Shown one piece after another: positions 1-7,494 of a DNA stretch of 32,065 bases (the stretch's first letter is position 1; every line of letters starts with the position of its first letter). The position numbers and the translations under genes are program-made. Below the pieces are notes generated by a model. The model worked only from the letters and a program-made list of their open reading frames with translations, did not search any database and was not told where the DNA came from. The stretch lies in contig NZ_JAAZQJ010000020.1 of the NCBI RefSeq assembly GCF_012275375.1, positions 1-32,065 of the forward strand. Direction: 5' to 3'. The DNA is from Dyella sp. SG609 (lineage in GTDB: Bacteria; Pseudomonadota; Gammaproteobacteria; Xanthomonadales; Rhodanobacteraceae).

Positions 1-36
1 AGCCTTGAACTCGTCGGTGAAACGTTTGCTGGTCAT
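1..36 (-). CDS. IS3-family transposase OrfA, N-terminus only
   Basis: The minus strand from 36 translates as MTSKRFTDEFKA, a characteristic N-terminus of IS3-family OrfA, the small helix-turn-helix protein that binds the element ends and is fused to the OrfB integrase by programmed frameshifting in this family. A strong ribosome site (GGAGG) lies a few bases upstream of the ATG. Only 12 codons are in the window, so the group within IS3 cannot be fixed. Confidence 0.8.
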   Translation of the reverse strand, partial: MTSKRFTDEFKA

Positions 37-93
37 AGATCCTCCGATCCTCAATAGACACTATCAGGTGTCTACGGAATCGGGGGCGTACCA
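1..93 (-). mobile_element. IS3-family insertion sequence, orfA-side end (partial)
   Basis: This is the left-terminal part of an IS3-family element read on the minus strand. The terminus begins TGGTACGCCCCCG at position 93 and runs inward to the orfA start at 36. The 24 nt at 70-93 match the terminus at 31973-31996 at 22 of 24 positions, so the two are the inverted repeats of one element type. The rest of the element lies outside the window. It faces against the trbL reading frame and has replaced that gene's 5' end. Confidence 0.85.
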
Positions 94-153
94 CAGGGTA
101 CGTCGTCGTCGGGGCTAGGGACGGTCGTATGCAATGCTTCCAATGCAGCGACC

Positions 154-1647
154 ATGGGGGTTTTCAACTGCATTTCGTCGCAGTTCTACTCAGCGTCTCA
201 GGGTTGGGCGGCCAAGCTTACAGGCTACGCCACGAATCTCTTTGCTCTATTGGCGGCAATTGAGTTTGCGTGGGCGGGAATCACCTACGCTCTTGAGAAG
301 GATTCGCCCAACACGCTCTTAGCGACGTTCGCGAAAAAGCTCATGACCATCGGCTTCTTTTACGTTCTTCTGCTGAAAGGACCCGGCTGGATGCAGGACG
401 TCGTCGCGTCATTTCAGCAGGCGGGAGAGAGCGCTGGAGGGGTGCATGAGGTTAGTCCTACTTCCATTGTTGGTATAGGGATGAACTGTGCATGGGCTAT
501 CTATGGCGGTCTCTCTGATCTTGGCATCGCTGACCGAATCGGTCTCGCATTTCCCTGCGGAATTGCGGCGCTAATAACGATGATCGCCTTTGTGATTGTT
601 GCAGGCCAAATGTTCGTTACGCTTGTGGAGTCATACATTGTCACGGGTGCAGGAATTTTGTTTCTGGGGTTTGGAGCCTCGCGGTTTACGTCGGACTTCA
701 CAAAGAAGTACATCACTTATGGCGTGAGTGTCGGCGTGAAGCTGTTCGTCATCACGCTCATCGTAGGAGTAGGCCAGCAATTTACGGGCACATGGGCACA
801 AATGCTCAACAACTCGTCTGGCGACATTATCCACACGTCCATGATCGTGGCGGGCGGCGCACTGCTCTACGCAATGGTTGCATGGCAGATACCTAGTTTC
901 GCGCAGTCGTTGATGAGCGGCGCTGCGAGCCTGTCGGCGGGCACCGCGATGGCATCGACGGCGGGCGTGGCCGGCGCGGCAGCGGGCGTGGCTTTGGGCA
1001 GCGCGGCTGCGGTAACGGGAGGCGTCACGTCCATTGCCGGTGCGGCTCAGGCGATGAATGCGGGCATAGGCTTAGCCCGGGCAGGTGGCGCATCGGGCGC
1101 GCCGGCGATGCTGCAAGGCGTCGGCAAGGCCGTTGGCGGTATGTCTCGGGAGGTCGTGTCATCCAGTGGCCTCAGCAGTGCCATTGGCAACTCGGTGGGC
1201 GGCCGGACAGCAGTATCGTTCAACGAGCGCGCAACAGCTTCGAAATCGGCAAGCGTAGTGCCCCCACCGGCTGGCGCAACACCGGGGAGCGGGCGACCTA
1301 ACCCCGATCCGATTGGCGGAAGCTCTACGGGGGGAGCATCAGACAGCTCGGCTGCCAATAGCACTCCAGGGGTCGAAACCGCAACGCAATCGCCGGCTCA
1401 AGGAAGAGGCATCGGTGCTGGTTTAGGTGGTACGCGGCCAACGTACGCTCCGCCTCCCTCTGCGGTCCCAGCGGACATGGAGCGCACGCCAGCCTATGTG
1501 CCGCCGCCGGGAGTGCCGTCTACACCAACCCCAAACGGAAAGCCCTATCAGTCACCGTCAGCGGCGGACCTGGTTCGGGCAATGCCGCACGATGGCGGCG
1601 GCGGCGGATCGTCTCCAGAGATCCGAATTGGGCATGGAGAGGATTGA
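154..1647 (+). CDS. trbL: P-type conjugative transfer protein TrbL (VirB6-like), 5'-truncated by an IS
   Basis: TrbL is the polytopic inner-membrane protein of P-type (trb) type IV secretion machines for conjugation and corresponds to VirB6. The visible protein has several hydrophobic segments in its first 270 residues, then an Ala/Gly-rich stretch and a long Pro/Ser/Gly-rich hydrophilic tail, as is usual in this family. The frame stays open upstream of the ATG at 154 back to the IS3 terminus at 93 (QGTSSSGLGTVVCNASNAAT, then MGVF). The native start and probable signal sequence were therefore lost with the IS insertion. The ATG used here is the first available one and has no good ribosome site. 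trbJ follows 3 nt after the stop, so the two formed an operon. Function is doubtful without the native start and the rest of the trb cluster. Confidence 0.8.
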   Translation: MGVFNCISSQFYSASQGWAAKLTGYATNLFALLAAIEFAWAGITYALEKDSPNTLLATFAKKLMTIGFFYVLLLKGPGWMQDVVASFQQAGESAGGVHEVSPTSIVGIGMNCAWAIYGGLSDLGIADRIGLAFPCGIAALITMIAFVIVAGQMFVTLVESYIVTGAGILFLGFGASRFTSDFTKKYITYGVSVGVKLFVITLIVGVGQQFTGTWAQMLNNSSGDIIHTSMIVAGGALLYAMVAWQIPSFAQSLMSGAASLSAGTAMASTAGVAGAAAGVALGSAAAVTGGVTSIAGAAQAMNAGIGLARAGGASGAPAMLQGVGKAVGGMSREVVSSSGLSSAIGNSVGGRTAVSFNERATASKSASVVPPPAGATPGSGRPNPDPIGGSSTGGASDSSAANSTPGVETATQSPAQGRGIGAGLGGTRPTYAPPPSAVPADMERTPAYVPPPGVPSTPTPNGKPYQSPSAADLVRAMPHDGGGGGSSPEIRIGHGED

Positions 1648-1650
1648 GCA

Positions 1651-2397
1651 ATGAAATGCCATATCAAAAGTATGACTAGGCTGGCCTTGTTCATAGCCAT
1701 CAGCGTCGGCGGAGACGAGATCGCTTTCGCGCAGTGGGCAGTAATCGACGGGACGAACTTGTCTCAGAACATATTGACGGCGGCGCGTTCGCTACAGTCA
1801 AACATTAATCAGGCGCAGCAGATCGCCTACCAGCTTCAGATGTACAAAAACATGCTGCAAAACACTGCAGCATTACCGGAGCAGGTGTGGGCCGATGCGA
1901 GCGGCACACTTAACCAGCTTGCCAATGTGGCGCAGACCGGGCAATCGCTCTCGTACTCGGCAGCGAGCGTGAATGGTCAGTTCCAATCGACGTTTCCGGG
2001 TTACAAGACGTCCACGGACTACGGCGCGTCCTATCGGCAGTGGTCGCAGACCGCTCTTGACTCAATGCGGGGTGCACTCAATGCGGCCGGCGTGCAGAAC
2101 GCGAATTTCGCCAACGAGGAGCAGACTATCGCCGGATTGCGCGTCGCTGCATCCGGTGCATTGGGCCAGAAGGCGGCGGTCGACGCCGGCAACCAAATCG
2201 CGATGGCGCAGGTATCCCAGCTCCAGGAGTTGCGGCAACTTATGATGGCCCAAATGCAGTCGCAGACTGCATATCAGGCACAGCAGGTTCAGTCGCAGGC
2301 CGTAAGTGAGGCAAACGAACAGCAAGCTATGAAGTATGTTGACCCTATGCAGGGGGTTTCGCCTTACGTCCCGCCGGTAGGATCGGGACACCAATAG
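1651..2397 (+). CDS. trbJ: P-type conjugative transfer protein TrbJ (VirB5-like)
   Basis: TrbJ is the VirB5-like, periplasmic or pilus-tip component of P-type conjugation systems. The 248-aa protein has an N-terminal hydrophobic export signal ending near FAQWAV. It continues with the family-typical NLSQNILTAARSL segment and a Gln/Asn/Ala-rich, largely helical, coiled-coil-like body. A Gln-rich C-terminal third holds the repeated QSQ/QAQQ pattern. Length fits TrbJ (about 240-260 aa). It starts 3 nt after trbL, and no further trb gene follows: the next gene is convergent. The order trbL-trbJ is the reverse of the trbJ-K-L order of RP4 and Ti plasmids. Confidence 0.85.
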   Translation: MKCHIKSMTRLALFIAISVGGDEIAFAQWAVIDGTNLSQNILTAARSLQSNINQAQQIAYQLQMYKNMLQNTAALPEQVWADASGTLNQLANVAQTGQSLSYSAASVNGQFQSTFPGYKTSTDYGASYRQWSQTALDSMRGALNAAGVQNANFANEEQTIAGLRVAASGALGQKAAVDAGNQIAMAQVSQLQELRQLMMAQMQSQTAYQAQQVQSQAVSEANEQQAMKYVDPMQGVSPYVPPVGSGHQ

Positions 2398-2404
2398 TAG
2401 GCTC

Positions 2405-2461
2405 TTGCCCTGAAATCCAATTGCATCGTCGCCAATAGTCGATGCCCTTGCATCAGGGCAA
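2405..2461. repeat. Inverted repeat between convergent genes (possible terminator)
   Basis: TTGCCCTGA at 2405-2413 is perfectly complementary to TCAGGGCAA at 2453-2461, with a 39-nt spacer. It lies between the end of trbJ and the convergent 208-aa gene, whose stop codon is inside the right arm. There is no T-run, so a terminator role is only a possibility. Confidence 0.3.
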
Positions 2462-3079
2462 CCCTAGCTGTTCCTTGATGGTTTCGGTGGCAAGTTTCAC
2501 CCCGATGTCCTTTGCCATGTCGAGCACCCAGTGCCCCGCGTTCCCTAGCGAGGATAGTGCTTTGGAGACTTTAGATGCGTCCCCGTCCTTGGCGGCAAGC
2601 TCTGCCGAAGCGAGAGAGCCCATAGCGACGTAGTGCTCTGCATCATGTGCTTTAGCCGCGACGACTTCACGCAGTCTGCTCAGCTCTTCAGACAAAGCTG
2701 CAAGGTCTTCGCTCTGAAGTACAACCGTGTTGGATGAGTTATCCGTCGAGCCAACATTCACCCGTGAATTATGCCCTGAGACGTTAATCGTGTACTTATC
2801 GCCACTAGACTTGTCGAATACCCCCCGCCTAGCGACGGAGACTTGATAGTGAGAGCCAAAGTGTCCGTTCTTATAGAACTTTGGATCGGTCACAACGAAT
2901 GCTTCTTCCCGGCCATTGGGAAGGGATCTGCGAATTTCATCACCTTCTCGAACGTCTACGGTCATGTCATCGATGATGAACTGTTTGCCCGAGAAGTAAC
3001 CCTTAACGCGGGACCGCACCGAGCCGTCTGGGGCCACGACATCAATGTCGTCCGGGGAAATCATGGACCAGGGTTTCAC
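2453..3079 (-). CDS. Hypothetical protein with a possible amyloid-like (RHIM-like) segment
   Basis: I do not recognise a named family for this 208-aa protein. Residues 1-85 look like a small beta-rich domain (VKGYFSGKQFIIDDMTVDV, then SHYQVSVARRG). Residues 96-120 form a striking Asn/Ser/Thr/Val segment (YTINVSGHNSRVNVG, STDNS, SNTVV) with alternating hydrophobic residues, resembling prokaryotic amyloid-signalling motifs. A predicted helical C-terminal half follows (LAALSEELSRLREVVAAK). The start is GTG at 3079, with GGAG 10 nt upstream; an in-frame ATG at 3064 is the alternative but has no ribosome site. It lies 183 bp downstream of the three-gene operon on the same strand, so it may be its fourth member or have its own promoter. 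It is convergent with trbJ. Confidence 0.65.
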   Translation of the reverse strand: MKPWSMISPDDIDVVAPDGSVRSRVKGYFSGKQFIIDDMTVDVREGDEIRRSLPNGREEAFVVTDPKFYKNGHFGSHYQVSVARRGVFDKSSGDKYTINVSGHNSRVNVGSTDNSSNTVVLQSEDLAALSEELSRLREVVAAKAHDAEHYVAMGSLASAELAAKDGDASKVSKALSSLGNAGHWVLDMAKDIGVKLATETIKEQLGLP

Positions 3080-3262
3080 AATCGGGGCACTCCAATAATT
3101 TTTGGTGAAAGGTGTTGATTGAAAAGTGGCTGCATGTAGGTGCTGATACCGTCGGCATATGCATGAGCAGCGCTATGAATTTTCTTTTGGGCATGTGGGT
3201 CGTGGACCGCCGCTGGTTGCGGGTTACAGCCGTTGTCGTCCGCAATGCCACAAGCTCTAAAA

Positions 3263-3952
3263 CTACTCTTCTTCGGATTCAAGCAAGTCCGGTAAAGATC
3301 GCTGGACCAAATCCAAAAGCATGGGGGCTAGGTGGCCCGTGGTCCGTATTAGGCCGCTTGATGTAATGGCGATCTGCCCTCTGGTGCCATGGAACACAAT
3401 CTCGAAAATTGCCTGTTCCGTTTTGTATTTCATTCCGCGAAGTAACGGAATTTCACGCTCGCGCATTCCTTCTTTGGAAACCAAGTCGACTCGTGCGAGA
3501 AGTCCCTCGCTTGGGAGCGCCCCAACGACCTTGAGCCCCACAAGGTTTGCCGGTCCGAAGCCCTTGAAGAACGATGGGTAATGGAGCCTTTCAAATGTGA
3601 TTGCCTTGCAATAGAACCCATAGCCAAAGACGACCTCCATCGCATTTAGAAGATCGCGGCAACTCCTGCCGGGGTTCTCGACTCTGAGTACGAGGTGCTT
3701 CCCTGCGCGGAAAAGCTCAAAGTCTATGTAGTTGACGGACGCGACTTGCTCAAAGGAGGGCTCCCCGTTTTCGTCAAAGCGCGCTATGGCAACTTGGGTC
3801 TTCCACCAGAATCGAAATCGCCCTGATGAGCCATCCTCAAGCAAAGAAAAGCCGAACGGAGCGTCGTCGACGAACTCTCTCTCAGCTAAGGCTTGGGTGA
3901 CCTTTTTGAGGCTTGATGGTAGCCTCACTCGATACCATCGATAGCGCATCAT
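3263..3952 (-). CDS. Hypothetical protein, third gene of an unknown three-gene operon
   Basis: This 229-aa soluble protein has no signal peptide or membrane segment and I do not recognise its family. It is rich in aromatic and basic residues, begins with a basic segment (MMRYRWYRVRLP) and ends in an acidic tail (LLESEEE). The middle holds beta-type segments (GRFRFWWKTQVAIARF, FEIVFHGTRGQIAI). The ATG at 3952 overlaps the TGA of the preceding gene as ATGA, which indicates translational coupling and probably fixed stoichiometry with it. No catalytic motif is obvious. It is likely a partner subunit of the operon product. Confidence 0.7.
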   Translation of the reverse strand: MMRYRWYRVRLPSSLKKVTQALAEREFVDDAPFGFSLLEDGSSGRFRFWWKTQVAIARFDENGEPSFEQVASVNYIDFELFRAGKHLVLRVENPGRSCRDLLNAMEVVFGYGFYCKAITFERLHYPSFFKGFGPANLVGLKVVGALPSEGLLARVDLVSKEGMREREIPLLRGMKYKTEQAIFEIVFHGTRGQIAITSSGLIRTTGHLAPMLLDLVQRSLPDLLESEEE

Positions 3953-5061
3953 GTCTTAGGCGTCCCATTGGCCGCGTGCTTCGTGCGGATGGTCGTCGCC
4001 AGTTCTAAGGCCTTTCGCTCGATGACTCGCGCCATCTCCGCGCCCTCTGCGATGTTCGCCGACCGGCGGTTGCTGGAGAGCTTGCCGTCAATGATTGGAT
4101 ACACACCTCGCACAACGAAGGAGAATCCCGTGCAATCTTTCGGATCTGCAAAGGTTGCTTCCAGGTCGTATTCTTCGCCTTGGCCAAGAATTTTAGATGC
4201 ACGCCAGCCGGCTTTGACTATGTAGTAACCCTTCTTGTCCAGGCTGCCGAGAATTTCAGATCTTGATACGCCATTGCCGCGAAGAAAAACCCTCTCAACA
4301 TGGGCATCTTCTTCACTAGAGGCACCGTCTTCGTCCTCGTCGTCGTCCGAAGCGTCGGGTTTGGGCTTGTAGACGTAAACGTCCGTAACGTCCTTGCGGG
4401 AGAATCCAGGCAGGTCGCTCATCAAATCCAAGAAAAACTTGGACCGTTCCGCGTAAGACGGAACGTCAAAGAGGGAAACCTCTTTGCGGATCAACTTCGC
4501 GCCAATCGATGCCTCCAAGTTCGTAAGCATTTCATCGCGGATGTTATTGATGAACTCATTCTGCGTGTTTCGAATGGTGAAGCCATCGGCACTTTGCGAC
4601 CACTCGATCACGCCGTCTCGGTGTTGCACCTGCGTGAATTCGGTTCGCTTGTAGTCAATTACCGAATACTGAATCTCCAAGTAAACGGTGCTTTCTGACC
4701 GTTTGATGTGAAGGATGCTTCCGTCGCTCTCAATCTGACCCTTGATCTTGTCGATCACCTCGCGAAGCTTCTCATCCTTATCGCTGTCGCTAGGAATGCC
4801 AGCGATATCAATAGATGTCGTTCGTTCTCTGCGAGGAGAGATGCCAAGTCGAGCGGCAATGTTTTGGTGGTCGAAATAATCATGGGTCAGTCTCGCAAAG
4901 TATCGTGCGAGCACATCGCGAGGAGTCTTCGAGCTAACTACGATGTTTCTTCGCTCGAAAAGCTTGAGCACGGTCGGCATATCAACCTTATGCTGGTTCA
5001 ATGCGTCGAACACGTTTTTGTCTGTGGCGTAGTAAAGCGAAGGACCGTGCTTCCTTTTCAT
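3949..5061 (-). CDS. Hypothetical protein with acidic linker, second gene of an unknown three-gene operon
   Basis: The 370-aa protein starts at ATG 5061, which overlaps the upstream stop codon as ATGA. A TTG nine bases further upstream would also be in frame but is less convincing. Residues 1-75 are helical (MPTVLKLFERRNIVVSS, then LARYFARLTHDYF), with LGISPRRERTT after them. A central mixed alpha/beta part contains a charged segment, KIKGQIESDGSILHIKRSES. An Asp/Glu-rich linker (DASDDDEDEDG, SSEED) near residues 235-250 separates it from a C-terminal beta-rich domain (RSEILGSLDKKGYYIVKAGW). The linker suggests two independently folded modules. No family was recognised and no nuclease or ATPase motif is clear. 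The flanking ATGA overlaps imply that the three proteins act together. Confidence 0.7.
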   Translation of the reverse strand: MKRKHGPSLYYATDKNVFDALNQHKVDMPTVLKLFERRNIVVSSKTPRDVLARYFARLTHDYFDHQNIAARLGISPRRERTTSIDIAGIPSDSDKDEKLREVIDKIKGQIESDGSILHIKRSESTVYLEIQYSVIDYKRTEFTQVQHRDGVIEWSQSADGFTIRNTQNEFINNIRDEMLTNLEASIGAKLIRKEVSLFDVPSYAERSKFFLDLMSDLPGFSRKDVTDVYVYKPKPDASDDDEDEDGASSEEDAHVERVFLRGNGVSRSEILGSLDKKGYYIVKAGWRASKILGQGEEYDLEATFADPKDCTGFSFVVRGVYPIIDGKLSSNRRSANIAEGAEMARVIERKALELATTIRTKHAANGTPKT

Positions 5062-6047
5062 GTGCGCCAACCTACATCGCCAGGGTTATAGGTGCTGGTT
5101 ACGCTAGTGATTCGGTCGATATCGATCTTGTCGAGGATTGCGGCCCGGACACTATCGAACCCCCATGCCTTAGCGTATTTAACCTTTGCGGCACCGAAGA
5201 CTGACTTTAGGTTGCTGTCCGCCGCGGGGTTTGTGACTCGAATTCTTATGCTCTCTTCGGCGTCGAGAAGCTGGTAACGCGAGAGGCAATCGAGGAAGTA
5301 CTCAAACTCCTCAACGGTGTTGCCCTCCCGGTTGTAGTAGATCAAGCATCCTCGCTCCGATCCCGTACTGGTATGCCTGATGATCGTGAAGGGGCCGGTT
5401 AAGCTTTCGACCGTGGCCGGCTGGTGCCAGATTTCGCCTTGGCGACGTACGAGAACAAGATCCGGGTAGTAAAAGGTGTAGTTAGAGCCAAGTTCACCTT
5501 CTACCTTCAGCCGGATCATGTCGTTCGCAATGCTGTAGAGCCGCTGCAGGTCATGGGGGCCGAGAAAGTGAAGTATCAAGCCCGAAGACATGTCCAGGTG
5601 TTTGAGATCGACTTTGTCTATGGCTTGATAGAACGGTTTGTCGTACCCGTTATCGTGGTTGTAGACGAAGAGCAATCCCCTCACCTCGTAGGGTTCGCTG
5701 GAGTCAATTAAGTGCTTTGTTCGCCAATCCTCAGACTCGGAGGCGCATCCCACCGTCATCGACAGTGACTTGAATGCCGTTCGCAGTTTGGTGGACGTGA
5801 TCGAGTCCGTGCCGTAACTCTTTAGATCGGTATTCAGATACACGCGCCGACCTGAATAAGGATCGGTGTAGTGGAAGACCACGTCAGTCGGGTGTGACTG
5901 CTTCTCTTTCTTGCCAACTCCTACGTGGTTCTTATTGACACACGAGAAGTTGGAGTCGTGGAGATTGTTCTTCTGCCAATGGAAGTGCTTAAAGATGTCC
6001 TTGGATATCTTTGCTGCGATCTCTGCAGTGTTGTTCGTCTCAGACAC
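5058..6047 (-). CDS. Hypothetical protein with PD-(D/E)xK-like motif, first gene of an unknown three-gene operon
   Basis: The 329-aa protein has no signal peptide. Near its N-terminus, after an amphipathic helix (EIAAKISKDIFKHF), comes HPTDVVFHYTD, and 19 residues later YLNTDLKSYG. Together these give D55-x18-D74-L-K76, the spacing of a PD-(D/E)xK nuclease core strand pair. The rest is mixed alpha/beta (residues 120-220: RGLLFVYNHDNG, LILHFLGPHDLQRLY, YYPDLVLVRRQGEIW) and ends in a basic module. The ATG is preceded by a GAGGGGA ribosome site. It leads a minus-strand operon at the distal edge of a tRNA-integrated element, a common position for defence cargo. A nuclease role is an inference from the motif; a regulatory or structural role is possible. 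Confidence 0.7.
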   Translation of the reverse strand: MSETNNTAEIAAKISKDIFKHFHWQKNNLHDSNFSCVNKNHVGVGKKEKQSHPTDVVFHYTDPYSGRRVYLNTDLKSYGTDSITSTKLRTAFKSLSMTVGCASESEDWRTKHLIDSSEPYEVRGLLFVYNHDNGYDKPFYQAIDKVDLKHLDMSSGLILHFLGPHDLQRLYSIANDMIRLKVEGELGSNYTFYYPDLVLVRRQGEIWHQPATVESLTGPFTIIRHTSTGSERGCLIYYNREGNTVEEFEYFLDCLSRYQLLDAEESIRIRVTNPAADSNLKSVFGAAKVKYAKAWGFDSVRAAILDKIDIDRITSVTSTYNPGDVGWRT

Positions 6048-6338
6048 GGTCCCCTCGTCCTACATATCGGCTTTGCTAGCCCGTTCCATTGCGTGTTCGG
6101 CGGCATTGCTCGTGCCCAGGCCTTCCCTAACCTAGTTTTACTGGGGGGCTTGGAGACAGGGCGATCTAAGCCCGTCTGCAGCCTAGCGGCTGCCGTTCTG
6201 AGGTACAACAGAGGTACAGCGCGGAACAATCACGGGTTGCGATAGATTGCTGTAAACTCATGTTTTTAAAGGACTAAGCATTACTATATCTTTCGCTAGA
6301 TATCTAACGATTACCCTAGCAAACCGGTGATTCGGCCA
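6048..6338. other. Non-coding stretch between the operon and the att scar
   Basis: No convincing gene is visible here. The left part must carry the promoter and leader of the minus-strand three-gene operon. The right part (about 6240-6330) is noticeably AT-rich, with ACTAAGCATTACTATATC and TCTAACGATTACCC segments, as is common beside integrase attachment sites. A short direct repeat GAGGTACA occurs twice around 6200-6216. I see no clear factor-binding palindrome. Confidence 0.4.
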
Positions 6339-6385
6339 GACTCATAATCCCTTGGTTCCAGGTTCGAATCCTGGTGGGCCCACCA
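6339..6385 (+). repeat. 3' tRNA(CAU) fragment, putative attachment site (att) scar
   Basis: The 47 nt reproduce the 3' part of a CAU-anticodon tRNA (Met or lysidine-type Ile2): the anticodon loop CTCATAA, the 3' strand of its stem (TCCCT), a complete T arm (CCAGGTTCGAATCCTGG), the acceptor strand TGGGCCC, discriminator A and encoded CCA. The 5' strand of the anticodon stem does not pair (CCAGA against TCCCT), and no GGGCCCA acceptor strand or D arm lies upstream. It is therefore a fragment. Such fragments mark the distal end of elements that tyrosine recombinases insert into a tRNA 3' end. The full tRNA and the integrase should lie beyond the left edge. Confidence 0.8.
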
Positions 6386-6432
6386 TCAATTATGTGGCTT
6401 TGCGGTTCTGCTCTCTAAACCGACCACCTCGC

Positions 6433-7410
6433 TCAATGCGACGAAACAAAATCCGATGCCGCCTGCGCGGGAGGCACCGCAAAGTCGTTCCTCATGCGCT
6501 TCACTTCAGCCACTGGCGGAAGTCCGAAGAGGCGCTTGAATTCCCGGTTGAACTGCGAGGCGCTCGCATACCCCACTGCGTAGCCGGCTGCTTCCGCCGT
6601 CATCCCCTGGCGCACCATCAACAGACGGGCTTGATGCAGTCGCGTCGATTTCAGGTACTGCATCGGCGATGTCCGGGTGACCGACCTGAAGTGGCTATGG
6701 AACGCGGGAACGCTCATCTCGGCCTCGCGGGCCAGCTGCGCCAAATTAATCGGCTGCGCATAGGCGGCATGAATATAGCGAAGAGCCTTGCCGATCTTGC
6801 CGAATTGCCCCTGCATTCCCAATGCTGAGCGCAACGCGGCACCCTGCGCGCCGGTGAGCACGCGGAAATAGATTTCACGCAAGAGACCCGGCCCGAGAAC
6901 CACTGCATCCAAAGGCTGGCCCATGGCCTCAAGGAATCGCAGGACGGATGCACTCAGCGCAGGATCCATGGGGCTGGACATCATGCTTTGCGGCGCATTC
7001 CTGGCCGTAAGCGATGGATGCTGCGCAATCTCGATCATCAGATCGGCGGCCATCTGGAAGTCCAGATGCATATAGATCGCCAGCAGCGGGCGCCCGGGGG
7101 TGCCGTCGGATTCCATGGTGAACGGGACAGGCACGGCAACCGCCAGGTAATGCTGCTCGTCGTAAACAAAGACCTGGTTGCCAAAGTACCCGCGCTTGCA
7201 TCCTTGGCACACGATCACGATGCCGGGGTCGTACAGGACTGGCGTACGACTCAGGGGCCGATCCGAGCGCAGAACGCGCACGCCAGGCAATGCCGTGAGG
7301 TTATACCCCTCCTGCGGCGCCAATCGCCGGGCAAGGTCGGCGATACGCCGGCCTTCATCTGCCGGAGCGAGATCTTTCAGCGCGACACGACGGATCATAG
7401 GAATAGGCAA
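6433..7410 (-). CDS. AraC-family transcriptional regulator
   Basis: This 325-aa regulator has an N-terminal AraC_N-type cupin half (residues 30-190, with GYNLTALPGVRVLRSDRP and YDPGIVIVCQGCKRGYFG). A C-terminal double helix-turn-helix spans residues 210-310; typical positions include LAREAEMSVPAFHSHFRSVT, SPMQYLKSTRLHQARLLM and VGYASASQFNREFKRLFG. Length fits the family. It is divergent from the SDR gene across an 84-bp spacer, the usual layout for a regulator of its neighbour. The inducer cannot be inferred from sequence. It is the first chromosomal gene beyond the tRNA fragment. Confidence 0.93.
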   Translation of the reverse strand: MPIPMIRRVALKDLAPADEGRRIADLARRLAPQEGYNLTALPGVRVLRSDRPLSRTPVLYDPGIVIVCQGCKRGYFGNQVFVYDEQHYLAVAVPVPFTMESDGTPGRPLLAIYMHLDFQMAADLMIEIAQHPSLTARNAPQSMMSSPMDPALSASVLRFLEAMGQPLDAVVLGPGLLREIYFRVLTGAQGAALRSALGMQGQFGKIGKALRYIHAAYAQPINLAQLAREAEMSVPAFHSHFRSVTRTSPMQYLKSTRLHQARLLMVRQGMTAEAAGYAVGYASASQFNREFKRLFGLPPVAEVKRMRNDFAVPPAQAASDFVSSH

Positions 7411-7494
7411 TAGATTGAGATTTTTCGGCGTAAAAGATGCCCCTATCGGCAGCTATTGTGCAAGCCACATTCGCCATCCATAGGAGCAGCCGCC

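Noticed and set aside
3076-3282. A 68-aa minus-strand frame between the operon and the 208-aa gene
   Set aside because: It is not protein-like (no domain or signal), overlaps the 229-aa gene end and lacks a ribosome site; the space is better read as leader/promoter.
5921-6229. A minus-strand frame upstream of the operon
   Set aside because: It overlaps the 5' end of the 329-aa gene in another frame and has no domain or start signal.
6300-6385. A complete tRNA-Met or tRNA-Ile gene
   Set aside because: No acceptor 5' strand, D arm or paired anticodon 5' strand lies upstream of the 3' portion; only the last 47 nt fit.
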